The notes under the pieces: generated by a model
Seen by the model: the letters and a program-made list of their open reading frames with translations, nothing else
Databases searched by the model: none
Told to the model about the DNA's origin: nothing
NCBI RefSeq assembly: GCF_029937755.1
Contig: NZ_JAPYPG010000003.1
Span: 62,001 to 126,000 of the forward strand
Direction: 5' to 3'
Origin: Henriciella sp.
Lineage (GTDB): Bacteria > Pseudomonadota > Alphaproteobacteria > Caulobacterales > Hyphomonadaceae
Length of the DNA: 64,000 bases
Shown here: positions 24,730 to 33,897 of the stretch, in pieces
How positions within the stretch are numbered: position 1 is the stretch's first letter
Layout: each line of letters begins with the position of its first letter
Position numbers and translations under genes: made by a program

Positions 24730-27458
24730 GCTTCATTTATTGCCGGGTCCCGTTCCTCCGGAGCAAACCGGGCGAAATAGGTTTGAACCTCACCGGCCTT
24801 TGCCTGGCGAAACGCTATGCAGAGGTCGATGCGCTCGGTCGCCTCCGACAGCGCGCGCTCATGCCCGGGTGCGAGCGTCCCGTAAAGCTCGAAAAGGGTC
24901 TCCAGCTCTTCCCGGCCTTTTGTTGAGCAGAGGTCTGAAGCCAAACGAGGTGTGGAGCGAGGCCGCTGGCCCGGAATGACCTTCAGGAACTCTGCAAAGT
25001 TCATCTGCAGCCAGTCCCACGTGCTTTCTCGCGTTTCAGCTTCGTCCATCTGACCAGAAATAATTCTGTAATTCTCACGGGTTCCGAGCCGGCCGGACAT
25101 TGTCAGATTCAGAATCTCATCCAGCAGGGCCGGGTCCTTGTTCTGCCCGATGGCATAGGCAGCAGCCTGCTCAAAATTTGGGTCATCAATAACTTCCATG
25201 CTGTGAAGCAACGCCGGCAGAAAGTTCGCACTATCCTCCTGCATACCGATGGCCAGAGCGGTCGAAAAATCATCACTTGTCAGGACTCTGGAAGCCCCTG
25301 AGGTTTCGAGCCCCACATAGTCTCGCGCAGCATTCGAAAACTCCTCACGCAAGGTTGCATCGTTTCCCTGCCTCGCCAGAAAAGCCTCGAGGCGCTGGCG
25401 AAGAATACGATCATTCTCATCGTCAGATGCGGCAAGCGCTTCAAGCCGGGGACGAAAGACCCTCGCAATCTCGGCTTCAAGCCCCGCCTTGGCGTCGGTA
25501 TCGCCATGAGCAAGCGGCACGAGCGTGCGATAGGCTTTCATTGCCTCTGTCACGACCTGGTTTTCGGGCCGGCGGGCGCCTGCTTCAATGATGGCCATGA
25601 GGGAAGCCAGCGTAATCTCCCCAGCCTCATAACTGGCCATGGCACTGTCGACAGCTGTCAGAGCCTCGCCGCCATCGAGCAGTGGGAAATTTACCGCCAA
25701 GGTCGCCCACTGGGGATCTTCCAGCGAGAAACGCCAATAGCCCTTACCGCCTGCGTTCGGCATGATCCACGCCGGACAGCTTGCCTCTTGGCCTAATGAA
25801 AGGGTCGTATTCCGACCGTTGATCATCTTGCAGTATCGCGCTGTTTCCTCCTCGCGGCCTGCAGTCAGGCAAAAGGGGATAGTCCACTGGCGCGCTTCAG
25901 AGATCGGGCTGCCAAGTGGCTTGTAACGATGCTGAGACAACGCCACGGACGGCGAACCGCTTTCCGGACAGGACAGATCTGCCGTGATCACGGGCAAACC
26001 CGACCGCTCAACGAAGCTCCGAAAGGCCTTCGTCAGGTCAGGTTCATCGGTCTCCTGTCCGATCACGTCAAAGAAATCGGGGCTATCCGCAACACCGTCT
26101 TCGAAGCGTTGAATATAGCGACCGAGAGCGGGCCGGAATGTCTCGGCTCCAAAATAGGAATCGACCATCGCGATCACCGCCAGCCCTTTGTCATAGGTGA
26201 TCGAGTCATAGGCGTTCCGGATATCCTCATTGAGGGTGATGGGTTCGCGAACTGCTCGCGCGCTCGCCAGGCTGTCGAGGTTCATCGCATCAATCGCATC
26301 AGCAACGGAATCAAGTTCATAGCCCCCCTCTGGTTCAATTTCTGACAGTACGATTCCCGTAGCCCAGCTGGAGAAAGCTTCCTTGAGCCAGAGATCATCC
26401 CACCAGGGCGGCGTCACCAGATCACCGAACCACATGTGCGCCAGCTCATGGCTATGAATACTCAACAGCGCCCGGCGGGCGGCCGGGCCGCTATTCTCAC
26501 CATAGAGGATACGGCTCTCACGGTAGGTGATCGCTGCGGCCAGCTCCGTCGCTCCGCTCGGCCATTGAGGCGCCGCGACAATATCAAGCTTTTTGTACGG
26601 ATAGGGCACGCCAAGCGACGTCTCGAAGAATTCAATCATGGGCTCTGTCATGAGCAGCGCATAGGACAGGTCATCGCCCTTTCCGGCTCGCGTATAGCCC
26701 GTCAGCGGGATTGAGACATCGCGCACCTCATTTGGCACAAGCGCTGGTGCCTCGACTTTCTCGAACGTGCCCACTGCAAGCGACAGAAGATAGGTCGGAA
26801 GCGGTCTGGTGCGGTCGAACTCAATCCGCACCTTCCCGTCTTCGACTACGTTTCGGGATGCTTCCGGTGTATTCGTGATCGCGGTATCGCTCTCCGGGAT
26901 GGTCAGGATAATGTCGAACGGCGCCTTGAATCTCGGCTCGTCGAAACCCGGCATGAAGCGCCGGGCCTGAATGCTTTCAGACTTGGCCAGCGCGTAAGCA
27001 TTACCCTGCTCATCCACCCGGAAAAGCCCCGACAGATTGACGTCGAAAGGCGCTGCATAATCGATAGCGACCGTTACAGGACCTGGCCCCAGGCGCCGCG
27101 GAAATCCGATCCATGCCACGCCAGATTTCAACACGTCCCGCCATATACCGTCTTCTGGCTCCATGTTGGGCGTCGAGATTGTCACCTCTCTGATCTCAAG
27201 CCCCTGCCCATGCAACCATACGCCCGTAGCAGCACGATCGAGGTCGAGATCAATCGTAACTTTGCCGCCAAAGCGTGACTCACGCGGGTCGATCCGGAGA
27301 TCGAGCTCGTAAGCCGTCGGCTTCACCCCTTCCGGGAGCGGCCCGCGCGGTGCCATCGTGTAGAGTTCCGAGAGGTCAGGCTGACGAGGCTGAGGGGTCG
27401 GCCCGCACGCTGTAACAAGCAGTGCAAAACAGCTTATCAGGCCGGCAAGACGCTTCAT
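24681..27458 (-). CDS. M1 family zinc metallopeptidase (lipoprotein)
   Basis: A 925-residue aminopeptidase N-type protein with a lipoprotein signal (LLVTAC, Cys18), so likely membrane-anchored in the periplasm or outer membrane. The zinc site HELAH is at 337-341 with the third ligand Glu360 (WLKEAF), giving the HEXXH-x18-E spacing. The GAMEN exopeptidase motif is changed to GATELA (302-307), keeping the glutamate but not Met or Asn. A YDSITYDKG segment supplies the usual catalytic tyrosine region. The C-terminal half is a helical ERAP1-like domain. The C-terminus is Glu/Ser/Thr-rich. The gene is divergent from xth. Confidence 0.92.
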   Translation of the reverse strand: MKRLAGLISCFALLVTACGPTPQPRQPDLSELYTMAPRGPLPEGVKPTAYELDLRIDPRESRFGGKVTIDLDLDRAATGVWLHGQGLEIREVTISTPNMEPEDGIWRDVLKSGVAWIGFPRRLGPGPVTVAIDYAAPFDVNLSGLFRVDEQGNAYALAKSESIQARRFMPGFDEPRFKAPFDIILTIPESDTAITNTPEASRNVVEDGKVRIEFDRTRPLPTYLLSLAVGTFEKVEAPALVPNEVRDVSIPLTGYTRAGKGDDLSYALLMTEPMIEFFETSLGVPYPYKKLDIVAAPQWPSGATELAAAITYRESRILYGENSGPAARRALLSIHSHELAHMWFGDLVTPPWWDDLWLKEAFSSWATGIVLSEIEPEGGYELDSVADAIDAMNLDSLASARAVREPITLNEDIRNAYDSITYDKGLAVIAMVDSYFGAETFRPALGRYIQRFEDGVADSPDFFDVIGQETDEPDLTKAFRSFVERSGLPVITADLSCPESGSPSVALSQHRYKPLGSPISEARQWTIPFCLTAGREEETARYCKMINGRNTTLSLGQEASCPAWIMPNAGGKGYWRFSLEDPQWATLAVNFPLLDGGEALTAVDSAMASYEAGEITLASLMAIIEAGARRPENQVVTEAMKAYRTLVPLAHGDTDAKAGLEAEIARVFRPRLEALAASDDENDRILRQRLEAFLARQGNDATLREEFSNAARDYVGLETSGASRVLTSDDFSTALAIGMQEDSANFLPALLHSMEVIDDPNFEQAAAYAIGQNKDPALLDEILNLTMSGRLGTRENYRIISGQMDEAETRESTWDWLQMNFAEFLKVIPGQRPRSTPRLASDLCSTKGREELETLFELYGTLAPGHERALSEATERIDLCIAFRQAKAGEVQTYFARFAPEERDPAINEAQAEAEPSETTPSSSN

Positions 27459-27602
27459 CGAATCCTCTCTCAGACAATTAACTCAGGAGATAGCGGATTC
27501 AGGGAAGCCACGTCACCCTCAGGCCCTACGGGAACTATGCGTCTGCTGCGATTTTACAACACGACGATGGTCTGAGCGGGGAATCCTGCCTATAGGAACA
27601 CC

Positions 27603-28382
27603 ATGAAGATTGCGACTTGGAACGTAAACTCCATAAAGGCACGCCTCCCCATGGTGCTGGAGGTGCTCAAGACCATCGATTGCGACGTGGTCTGCCTGCA
27701 GGAGATTAAGTGCGAGACCGATGCCTTCCCCTACATGGAGATCGAAGAGCTCGGCTATAATTGTGCCGTGCACGGGCAGAAGACCTATAACGGTGTCGCC
27801 CTGCTCTCTCGCCATCCTCTCGAGGACATCGTCAAAGGCCTGCCCGAGAACGAAGGAGACGATCAGGCACGCTATGTCGAAGCGCTGGTCCTTGCGGACC
27901 GGCCAGTTCGTGTCGGCGCGCTCTATTTGCCGAACGGCAATCCGGCCCCGGGCGACAAGTATGACTACAAGCTGTCCTGGATGAATCGCCTGCTCACCCA
28001 TGCCGAGGCGCAGTTGAAACTCGAAGAGCCCTTTGTGCTCGCAGGCGATTACAATGTCATTCCGCGCGATGAGGATTGTTGGGACATTGCGGTCTGGCGC
28101 GACGACGCGTTGGCCTTGCCTGAGACCCGGGCTGCATTCCGGAAACTGAAATGGCTTGGCTTGACGGAAGCCTATGAGGCCACCGACGGCCGGGCGCACG
28201 AATACTCGTTCTGGGATTATCAGGGCGGCGCCTGGCAGAAAGGGCACGGCATCCGGATCGATCACCTGCTCCTGTCACCGCAAGCAGCCGACCGGCTTGA
28301 AAAGGTAGAGATTTTCAAGAAGGCCCGTGAGATGGAAAAGCCGTCCGATCATGTGCCCGTGATTGCCGAGTTGGCTGACTGA
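27603..28382 (+). CDS. xth: Exodeoxyribonuclease III
   Basis: A 259-residue AP endonuclease/3' exonuclease of the exonuclease III family, cutting at abasic sites in base-excision repair. Conserved motifs are MKIATWNVNSIKARL, VCLQEIKCE with the metal-binding Glu, NGVALLSR-like (YNGVALLSRHPL), LAGDYNVIPRDEDCW, and the C-terminal GIRIDHLLLS and PSDHVPVIAEL with the catalytic His. The 144-base divergent region before it contains three GANTC sites (27460-27464, 27496-27500, 27581-27585). Confidence 0.95.
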   Translation: MKIATWNVNSIKARLPMVLEVLKTIDCDVVCLQEIKCETDAFPYMEIEELGYNCAVHGQKTYNGVALLSRHPLEDIVKGLPENEGDDQARYVEALVLADRPVRVGALYLPNGNPAPGDKYDYKLSWMNRLLTHAEAQLKLEEPFVLAGDYNVIPRDEDCWDIAVWRDDALALPETRAAFRKLKWLGLTEAYEATDGRAHEYSFWDYQGGAWQKGHGIRIDHLLLSPQAADRLEKVEIFKKAREMEKPSDHVPVIAELAD

Positions 28383-28386
28383 CAGC

Positions 28387-28761
28387 CTACTTCTTCGTCG
28401 CGCATCGCTTGTTGTATGCGGCAACATCGGCATTCAGGTCCGAAACGCGCCCTTGCAGATCCTCCTCAACCGAGACCAGTTCGGCTTTCAGCGCGTCATA
28501 GTCCCGCTTGGCGGCATCGGCCTTTGAGGCTTCCTCAGCGCCGAATAGCCGCGTGTCTTCAGCCGCTTCCCATTCATCACCAGCGACTTCGACCTCTTCG
28601 AGCAGGGCATCGCGTTCGGCCTTCAGGGCATTCGCCGCCTTCTGGCCCGCCTTGATGGCCTTGGCCTGTGAATGGCAGCTCGCATTTGCAAACGCAGCCG
28701 GGGCCGAAAAAGCCACAGCAGATAATGACAGAAGTGCAGTAACGGTTACAGATTTCATCAT
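28387..28761 (-). CDS. Hypothetical exported coiled-coil protein
   Basis: A 124-residue protein with a signal peptide (about residues 1-26, ending AFA-NA). The mature part has two cysteines at its ends (ASCHSQ and NKRCATKK) and a charged helical middle with heptad-like spacing (KAERDALLEEVEVAGDEWEAAE, broken at GAEE, then KRDYDALKAELVSVEEDLQ). It looks like a small periplasmic helical hairpin that could be closed by a disulfide. No family was recognised. It converges on xth with a 4-base gap. Confidence 0.6.
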   Translation of the reverse strand: MMKSVTVTALLSLSAVAFSAPAAFANASCHSQAKAIKAGQKAANALKAERDALLEEVEVAGDEWEAAEDTRLFGAEEASKADAAKRDYDALKAELVSVEEDLQGRVSDLNADVAAYNKRCATKK

Positions 28762-28857
28762 GCCTACCTATTAGCCAAACATGCGTGAAGCCTTGCTGAA
28801 CAAGGTGACCATAGTCTGGCCATCATCGGGCCGTTCTGCGATCACCTCAATCCCGGT

Positions 28858-30585
28858 TCAGATGTCGGCATAGACATGACGCTCGGCTGCATAGCCTTCG
28901 TGCGTCACTGCCCCTTTACAGGCTGGCCCGACCAGTTTCGCGAACTTTGCAAGCGCGCCGGAAGCGTAGCGTGTCTCCTTGGGGGTCCAGGCCTTGCGCC
29001 GCTGCTCCAGTTCCGCCTCATCGACCTCAAGATCGATGCGACCGGTCTCTGCGTCGATAGAGATCATGTCACCGTCCTGAACCAGTCCGATCGGCCCGCC
29101 TTCCTGCGCTTCCGGCCCGACATGGCCAATGCAGAAGCCACGTGTAGCGCCGGAAAAGCGGCCATCGGTGATGAGAGCCACCTTGTCGCCCATGCCCTGT
29201 CCGTAGATGGCCGCCGTTGTCGATAGCATCTCGCGCATGCCAGGGCCGCCCTTGGCGCCCTCATAGCGGATGATCAGGACGTCGCCTTCATTGTAGTCAC
29301 GGTTCGCGACAGCCTCGAAGCAGGCTGCCTCGCCGTCAAACACACGGGCAGGACCGCGGAACTGGAGGCTATGCAGCCCCGCGACTTTCACAATGCCGCC
29401 TTCAGGCGCCAGAGAGCCCCACAGGCCTACGACGCCACCCGTCTTGGTGATCGGTTTGGAGGCCAGATAAATGACCTTCTGATCCGGATTCCAGCGAACG
29501 TCTTCGAGATTCTCTGCCCACGTCTTGCCGGTGACCGTCATGCAGTCGCCGTGGATAAGCCCTTCTTCATGAAGGGTTTTCATGAGCATCGGAACGCCAC
29601 CGGCTTCTCCGAAATCCTTGGCAACATATTCACCGCCTGGCTTGAGCGAGGCAATGTAAGGCGTTTTCTGGAAGATCTCGGCGACATCTTTGAGCTCGAA
29701 CTGCACACCGCACTCATTCGCCATCGCCGGCAGATGCAGGGCAGCATTCGTCGAGCCGCCCGTCGCGGCAACAACAATTGCCGCGTTTTCAAAGGCTTCG
29801 CGCGTACAGATGTCGCGCGGGCGGAGATTGGTCTCGATGAGGCGCATCACAGCCTTGCCGGACTCGACCGCATACTCGTCGCGATTGGCATAAGGCGCGG
29901 GCAAGGCCGAGGAAAGCGGCAAGGCAAGGCCGATCGCTTCGGAGACGCAAGCCATTGTATTTGCTGTAAATTGTCCACCACAGGCGCCGTCACCCGGGCA
30001 GGCCAGCTTTTCCAGTGCGTGCAGCTTTTCCTCGGTCATGTTGTTGTCGCCGGCGGCATGCGCCCCAACCGCTTCGAAGATGTCGAGAACGGTGACATCC
30101 TTGCCCTCGAAACGGCCCGGAAGGATCGACCCGCCATAGAGGAAAACGGAGGGGACGTTCAGGCGCAGCATGGACATCATCATGCCCGGCAGGGACTTGT
30201 CACAACCTGCAACGCCGACAAGCGCATCATAGGAATGGCCGCGCATCGTCAGCTCGACGGAGTCCGCGATGATTTCGCGGGACACCAGTGAGGACCGCAT
30301 GCCCTCATGGCCCATGGCGATGCCGTCCGTAACCGTGATGGTGCAGAACTCGCGCGGGGTGCCATCAGCCTCCTTTACGCCCTCGGAAACCGCGTGGGCC
30401 TGGCGCATCAGGGTGGTGTTGCAGGGAGCGGCTTCATTCCAGCAGGAGGCGACGCCGACGAAAGGCTTCTGGATGTCCTTGGTCGACAGCCCCATTGCGT
30501 AATAATAGCTACGGTGCGGCGCGCGCGCGGGGCCTTCGGTCACATGGCGTGACGGCAGCCGCGACTTGTCCCAGGTCTTGCTCAT
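28858..30585 (-). CDS. ilvD: Dihydroxy-acid dehydratase
   Basis: A 575-residue iron-sulfur enzyme of branched-chain amino acid synthesis that dehydrates 2,3-dihydroxy-isovalerate and -methylvalerate. The IlvD/Edd signatures are [19 protein letters not shown] and [20 protein letters not shown]. The cluster-ligand cysteines are in [18 protein letters not shown] and CPGDGACGG. The length is normal. It is transcribed alone; 190 bases separate it from the upstream GNAT gene and include a 17-base palindrome. Confidence 0.96.
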   Translation of the reverse strand: MSKTWDKSRLPSRHVTEGPARAPHRSYYYAMGLSTKDIQKPFVGVASCWNEAAPCNTTLMRQAHAVSEGVKEADGTPREFCTITVTDGIAMGHEGMRSSLVSREIIADSVELTMRGHSYDALVGVAGCDKSLPGMMMSMLRLNVPSVFLYGGSILPGRFEGKDVTVLDIFEAVGAHAAGDNNMTEEKLHALEKLACPGDGACGGQFTANTMACVSEAIGLALPLSSALPAPYANRDEYAVESGKAVMRLIETNLRPRDICTREAFENAAIVVAATGGSTNAALHLPAMANECGVQFELKDVAEIFQKTPYIASLKPGGEYVAKDFGEAGGVPMLMKTLHEEGLIHGDCMTVTGKTWAENLEDVRWNPDQKVIYLASKPITKTGGVVGLWGSLAPEGGIVKVAGLHSLQFRGPARVFDGEAACFEAVANRDYNEGDVLIIRYEGAKGGPGMREMLSTTAAIYGQGMGDKVALITDGRFSGATRGFCIGHVGPEAQEGGPIGLVQDGDMISIDAETGRIDLEVDEAELEQRRKAWTPKETRYASGALAKFAKLVGPACKGAVTHEGYAAERHVYADI

Positions 30586-30767
30586 CTTTCAGCACTCTCA
30601 CAAAGCTTGTTTCGACGTGCTTTCCATAAGACGCGCGGGCTGGCGACGCTACCCGGTTGCGGCAATTTTCCTCGGGACAGCTTGAGAAATATCCTGCCCC
30701 TGAACCCCAAAAACGGAGTCCGAAAACAGTCCAATTCCAGCCCACTTTCGAATTCGGACCCAAATTC

Positions 30768-30784
30768 TTGGAATATTATTCCAA
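30768..30784. repeat. 17-base palindrome overlapping the GNAT stop, upstream of ilvD
   Basis: TTGGAATA-T-TATTCCAA: a perfect 8-bp dyad around one central base, overlapping the GNAT stop codon. A CCAATTCCA element also occurs near 30731. It is about 185 bases before the ilvD start. It could be an operator or a transcript-end structure; no regulator was identified. Confidence 0.35.
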
Positions 30785-31318
30785 TCGGCGCCGCATCAGG
30801 AATTCGAGATCGCGGTGTTCGCCGACCGGGAACAGGAACTCACCAATCTTCTCGAAGCCGACGCGCTCATAGAGCCGCCGGGCACCGTCATTCTCGGAGA
30901 AGACGCTCAGATACATTTCCGGTGCTTCCTGGCGGCGTGCCCAGGCAAAGGCCTCGTCAATGAAGTGCCTGCCCAGCCCCCTGCCCTGAAGCGAGGCGTC
31001 AACATAGATCCGCTTCAGTTCGACGGCCCCTTCTGCTGCCTCTTCGGCCGGCAAGGTAAGCGGTCCACATACGAGATAGGCCCCAAGGCTACCTTCAGGC
31101 GTCTCGGCAACGCGGACCAGTGTTCGCGGCGCCGCCAGCGCGGTCCGGTAGGTGCTGAGACTATGCTCAGTGTCCAGAAAGGCCTGCAGGTCTTCTGGCT
31201 TGTAGAGGTGGCCGAATTTGTCGGTGAAGGTTTTCTGCGAAAGCGCGACGAGCGCATCCAGGTCGTCGCGTGTCGCATCGCGGACATGGATGGCTGACGT
31301 ATCGGTTTCAGCAGGCAT
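30776..31318 (-). CDS. GNAT family N-acetyltransferase
   Basis: A 180-residue GNAT protein. It starts IHVRDATRDDLDALVALSQKTF and has the acetyl-CoA binding region ELKRIYVDASLQGRGLGRHFIDEAF (the Q-x-x-G-x-G/A loop) and the motif B end SENDGARRLYERVGFEKIGEF. The acceptor is unknown. Its start overlaps the end of the aldo/keto reductase gene by 11 bases, so the two are coexpressed. Confidence 0.88.
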   Translation of the reverse strand: MPAETDTSAIHVRDATRDDLDALVALSQKTFTDKFGHLYKPEDLQAFLDTEHSLSTYRTALAAPRTLVRVAETPEGSLGAYLVCGPLTLPAEEAAEGAVELKRIYVDASLQGRGLGRHFIDEAFAWARRQEAPEMYLSVFSENDGARRLYERVGFEKIGEFLFPVGEHRDLEFLMRRRLE

Positions 31319-32264
31319 TGAGCTTGTTGATCTCCTCGGCCGACAGGCGCAGATCGCTCGCGCCCATTATGTCTTCGAGCTGCTCCATCTTCGTCGCGCT
31401 GGCGATTGGAGCCGTCACGCTTGGGCGCGCCATCAGCCAGGCAAGCGCGACCTGCGCCATGGTCGCGTCATGCGCATGGGCGACCTCCTTCATCAGCTCG
31501 AGAAGCGTCATGTTGCGATCGGTGAACCAGTCCGCCATGCGCCGTCCGCGCGGACTCTTGTCGAGATCGTCCTTGCTCCGGTACTTGCCGGTCAGGAAGC
31601 CCATGGCGAGCGCGAAATACGGGATCACGCCGAGATCATGATCAAGGCAGAGGTTTTCGAGTGGGCCCTCATACTGGTCACGCGTCAGCAAATTGTAGTG
31701 CGGCTGAAGCACATCATAAGAGGCTCGCCCGTCGGCCTCACCTGCCTCTAACGCTGCCTTCAAGCCGGCTGCATCATAGTTCGATCCACCGACAAAGCGG
31801 ACCTTGCCGGCCTTCACCAGCTGGTAATGGCCTTCCAGCGTTTCTTCGATGGGGGTTTCCGGGTCCGGGAAATGCGAAAAGTAGAGATCGATATGGTCGG
31901 TCTTCAGGCGCTTGAGCGACTCCTCGCAGCGCGCAACGATCTGGTCTGCGGTCAGGCCCTTCTTGCCTTCGCCCATGTCGCCGCCAACCTTGGTGATCAG
32001 GAAGAGCGCGTCGCGGCGTTTGCCCTGCTCCAGCCAGTTGCCGATCACGGTCTCCGACTCCCCGCCCTCATTGCCGGGAATGAAGCGGGTGTAGATGTTG
32101 GCCGTGTCGACGGCGTTGAAACCGCGATCGAGGAACGTATCGAGCAGCCGGAAGCTCGTCGGCTCGTCTGCGGTCCAGCCAAACACATTGCCGCCCAAGA
32201 CCAGCGGCGCAATCTCGCCGCCCGTACGCCCGAGAGATACCCTTGAAGGGGATGAGGTGCTCAT
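31308..32264 (-). CDS. Aldo/keto reductase
   Basis: A 318-residue NADPH-dependent oxidoreductase of the AKR superfamily, TIM-barrel fold. Seen are GGNVFGWTADEP, NAVDTANIYTRF with the catalytic Asp and Tyr, FLITKVGGD with the catalytic Lys, DHIDLYFSHFPDP with the His, and the C-terminal MARPSVTAPIASATKMEQL cofactor region. The start at 32264 is preferred to an in-frame ATG at 32354, which would give an unlikely 30-residue extension running into the divergent promoter. The substrate is not deducible. Confidence 0.92.
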   Translation of the reverse strand: MSTSSPSRVSLGRTGGEIAPLVLGGNVFGWTADEPTSFRLLDTFLDRGFNAVDTANIYTRFIPGNEGGESETVIGNWLEQGKRRDALFLITKVGGDMGEGKKGLTADQIVARCEESLKRLKTDHIDLYFSHFPDPETPIEETLEGHYQLVKAGKVRFVGGSNYDAAGLKAALEAGEADGRASYDVLQPHYNLLTRDQYEGPLENLCLDHDLGVIPYFALAMGFLTGKYRSKDDLDKSPRGRRMADWFTDRNMTLLELMKEVAHAHDATMAQVALAWLMARPSVTAPIASATKMEQLEDIMGASDLRLSAEEINKLNAC

Positions 32265-32366
32265 ACGGTCTTCATAGGTGCCCGCCGGGACAGGCTCAAT
32301 AGCGGAGGGTTTGTGATCGTGGCGCGCTTTGCTAGTTTGCTGTGAGCGACACACGGAGGGGACGCC

Positions 32367-32858
32367 ATGCGACGCACCATTGGATGTGCACTCGTCGCCG
32401 CATCTATCGCGGCCGCACAGCCCGCTTTCGCCCAGTTCGACAGCCTGCCATCAGGCGACCTTGACCTGCGCATGGAGGGCCTGAACGAAAAGTATGCCAT
32501 GTATATCGAGCATGGATCGCTCGCGACGGAAGGCAGCACGGTCTGGTTCTGGGCGCTACAGGTGATTCCCGAAAGCATCGGCAGTTATGCCGCCTGGACG
32601 GTGCAGGGTATGAACTGTGCCACGCGCGAGGCGGCAACCTCGGAAATCGTAGGCGTGAAGCCAGACGGGTCCTTCTATGGCAGCGGAGGGGAGGCCCGCG
32701 AGATGGGTCCAATCACACCCGACAGCATGGAAGCGTCCCTGTTCCAGGTGGTCTGTGAGGACAAGTCTTTCGAATTAGGCGAACCGGCCGTATCGACCGT
32801 GGCCGCCGCTATGGACCAGGGCCAGGCGACACTGAAACGCCGTTTCGGCGTCGAGTAA
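32367..32858 (+). CDS. Hypothetical exported protein, surface-adhesin E-like pattern
   Basis: A 163-residue protein with a clear signal peptide (about 1-22, ending AFA-QF). The mature part has STVWFWALQV, SYAAWTVQGMNCATREAA and LFQVVCEDKS. The arrangement of Trp-containing strands and two cysteines resembles the family annotated as surface-adhesin protein E, found as small secreted proteins in many proteobacteria; this is a pattern impression only. A GGAGGGG lies six bases before the ATG. It is divergent from the aldo/keto reductase and converges on the isoaspartyl peptidase. Confidence 0.6.
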   Translation: MRRTIGCALVAASIAAAQPAFAQFDSLPSGDLDLRMEGLNEKYAMYIEHGSLATEGSTVWFWALQVIPESIGSYAAWTVQGMNCATREAATSEIVGVKPDGSFYGSGGEAREMGPITPDSMEASLFQVVCEDKSFELGEPAVSTVAAAMDQGQATLKRRFGVE

Positions 32859-32862
32859 CGCT

Positions 32863-33879
32863 TTATTCCTTCGCCTCGAAGATCGCTGTCTCGATGGCGC
32901 CCGTGGAATCCATCATGCCGCGATACATGCCCTTGGAATTGAAGACATAGGCATACTGGCCTTCACCGCCCATGACGATGACGCCGCCATCGCCGCCAAG
33001 GTCTGCGACCTGGCCAAGCGCGTTTTCTGCGGCGGCGTCGATGCTGTCGCCAGCGAGTTCGACGCGGGCACAGATGGTCTTTGCGACACCGACCCGGATG
33101 AAATATTCGCCATGGCCAGTGGCAGACACCGCGCAGACACCGTTCTGCGCATAGGTCGCGGCACCGATAAGCGGCGAGTCACCGACCCGGCCGGTGGCCT
33201 TGGCGGTCATGCCGCCTGTTGTCGTGGCGGCCGCCAGATTACCGTCCCGGTCGATAGCCACAGCGCCGACAGTTCCGTGACGGTCTGCGTCGGTCCGCTC
33301 ACGGGTATCGAGCACACGCTCAAGCGCTTTCTCGCGACGTTCGGTCGTGAAGTAGCTATTATCGACCGTCTCGAGGCCGACCGACTCGGCAAAAGCATCC
33401 GCACCGGCACCAGAGAACATAACATGTTCCGACTGGTCCATGACAGCGCGGGCGGCGAGGATCGGGTTCTTCACATGCTTGACGCCGGCCACGGAGCCGG
33501 CATCACGGTCACGACCGTCCATGATGGACGCATCGAGCTCATGCTCGTGGGCGGCGGTGAGGACAGCGCCCTTGCCGGCATTGAACAGCTCATTGTTTTC
33601 CATGGTGAGCACGGCGGCCTGGACAGCATCGACGGAGGTGCCGCCCTGTTTCAGCACTTCAGCCCCCGCATCGAGCGCGACCTCGAGCGCCGCGCGATAG
33701 GCGGCTTCCTGCTCGTCGGAGAGGTTCTCGCGCAGGATGACGCCGGCCCCGCCGTGAATCACGATCCGCCAGTCCGGCTGCTCGGCGTCAGCCATGGGCG
33801 TGTCCGGTTGCGCGATCGTTTCCTTTCCGCAGGCGGAAATGATGAGGGCGAGAAATAGTCCGGCCAGAATGCGCGTCAA
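32863..33879 (-). CDS. Isoaspartyl peptidase/L-asparaginase (Ntn hydrolase), lipoprotein
   Basis: A 338-residue plant-type asparaginase/isoaspartyl dipeptidase. It has a lipoprotein signal (LIISAC, Cys17), then IVIHGGAGVIL, the NELFNAGKGAVLT region, and GTVGAVAIDRDGNLAAATTTGG, where the Thr after Gly is the autoprocessing nucleophile, followed by GRVGDSPLIGAATYA. The precursor is expected to cleave itself just before that Thr into alpha and beta subunits. It degrades isoaspartyl dipeptides or asparagine in the periplasm. It follows valS, from which it is separated by 18 bases. Confidence 0.92.
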   Translation of the reverse strand: MTRILAGLFLALIISACGKETIAQPDTPMADAEQPDWRIVIHGGAGVILRENLSDEQEAAYRAALEVALDAGAEVLKQGGTSVDAVQAAVLTMENNELFNAGKGAVLTAAHEHELDASIMDGRDRDAGSVAGVKHVKNPILAARAVMDQSEHVMFSGAGADAFAESVGLETVDNSYFTTERREKALERVLDTRERTDADRHGTVGAVAIDRDGNLAAATTTGGMTAKATGRVGDSPLIGAATYAQNGVCAVSATGHGEYFIRVGVAKTICARVELAGDSIDAAAENALGQVADLGGDGGVIVMGGEGQYAYVFNSKGMYRGMMDSTGAIETAIFEAKE

Positions 33880-33897
33880 AGAGAGCCTCCCGTGAAA

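Noticed and set aside
29371-30291. 306-codon plus-strand ORF
   Set aside because: Antisense to ilvD, which has full family signatures.
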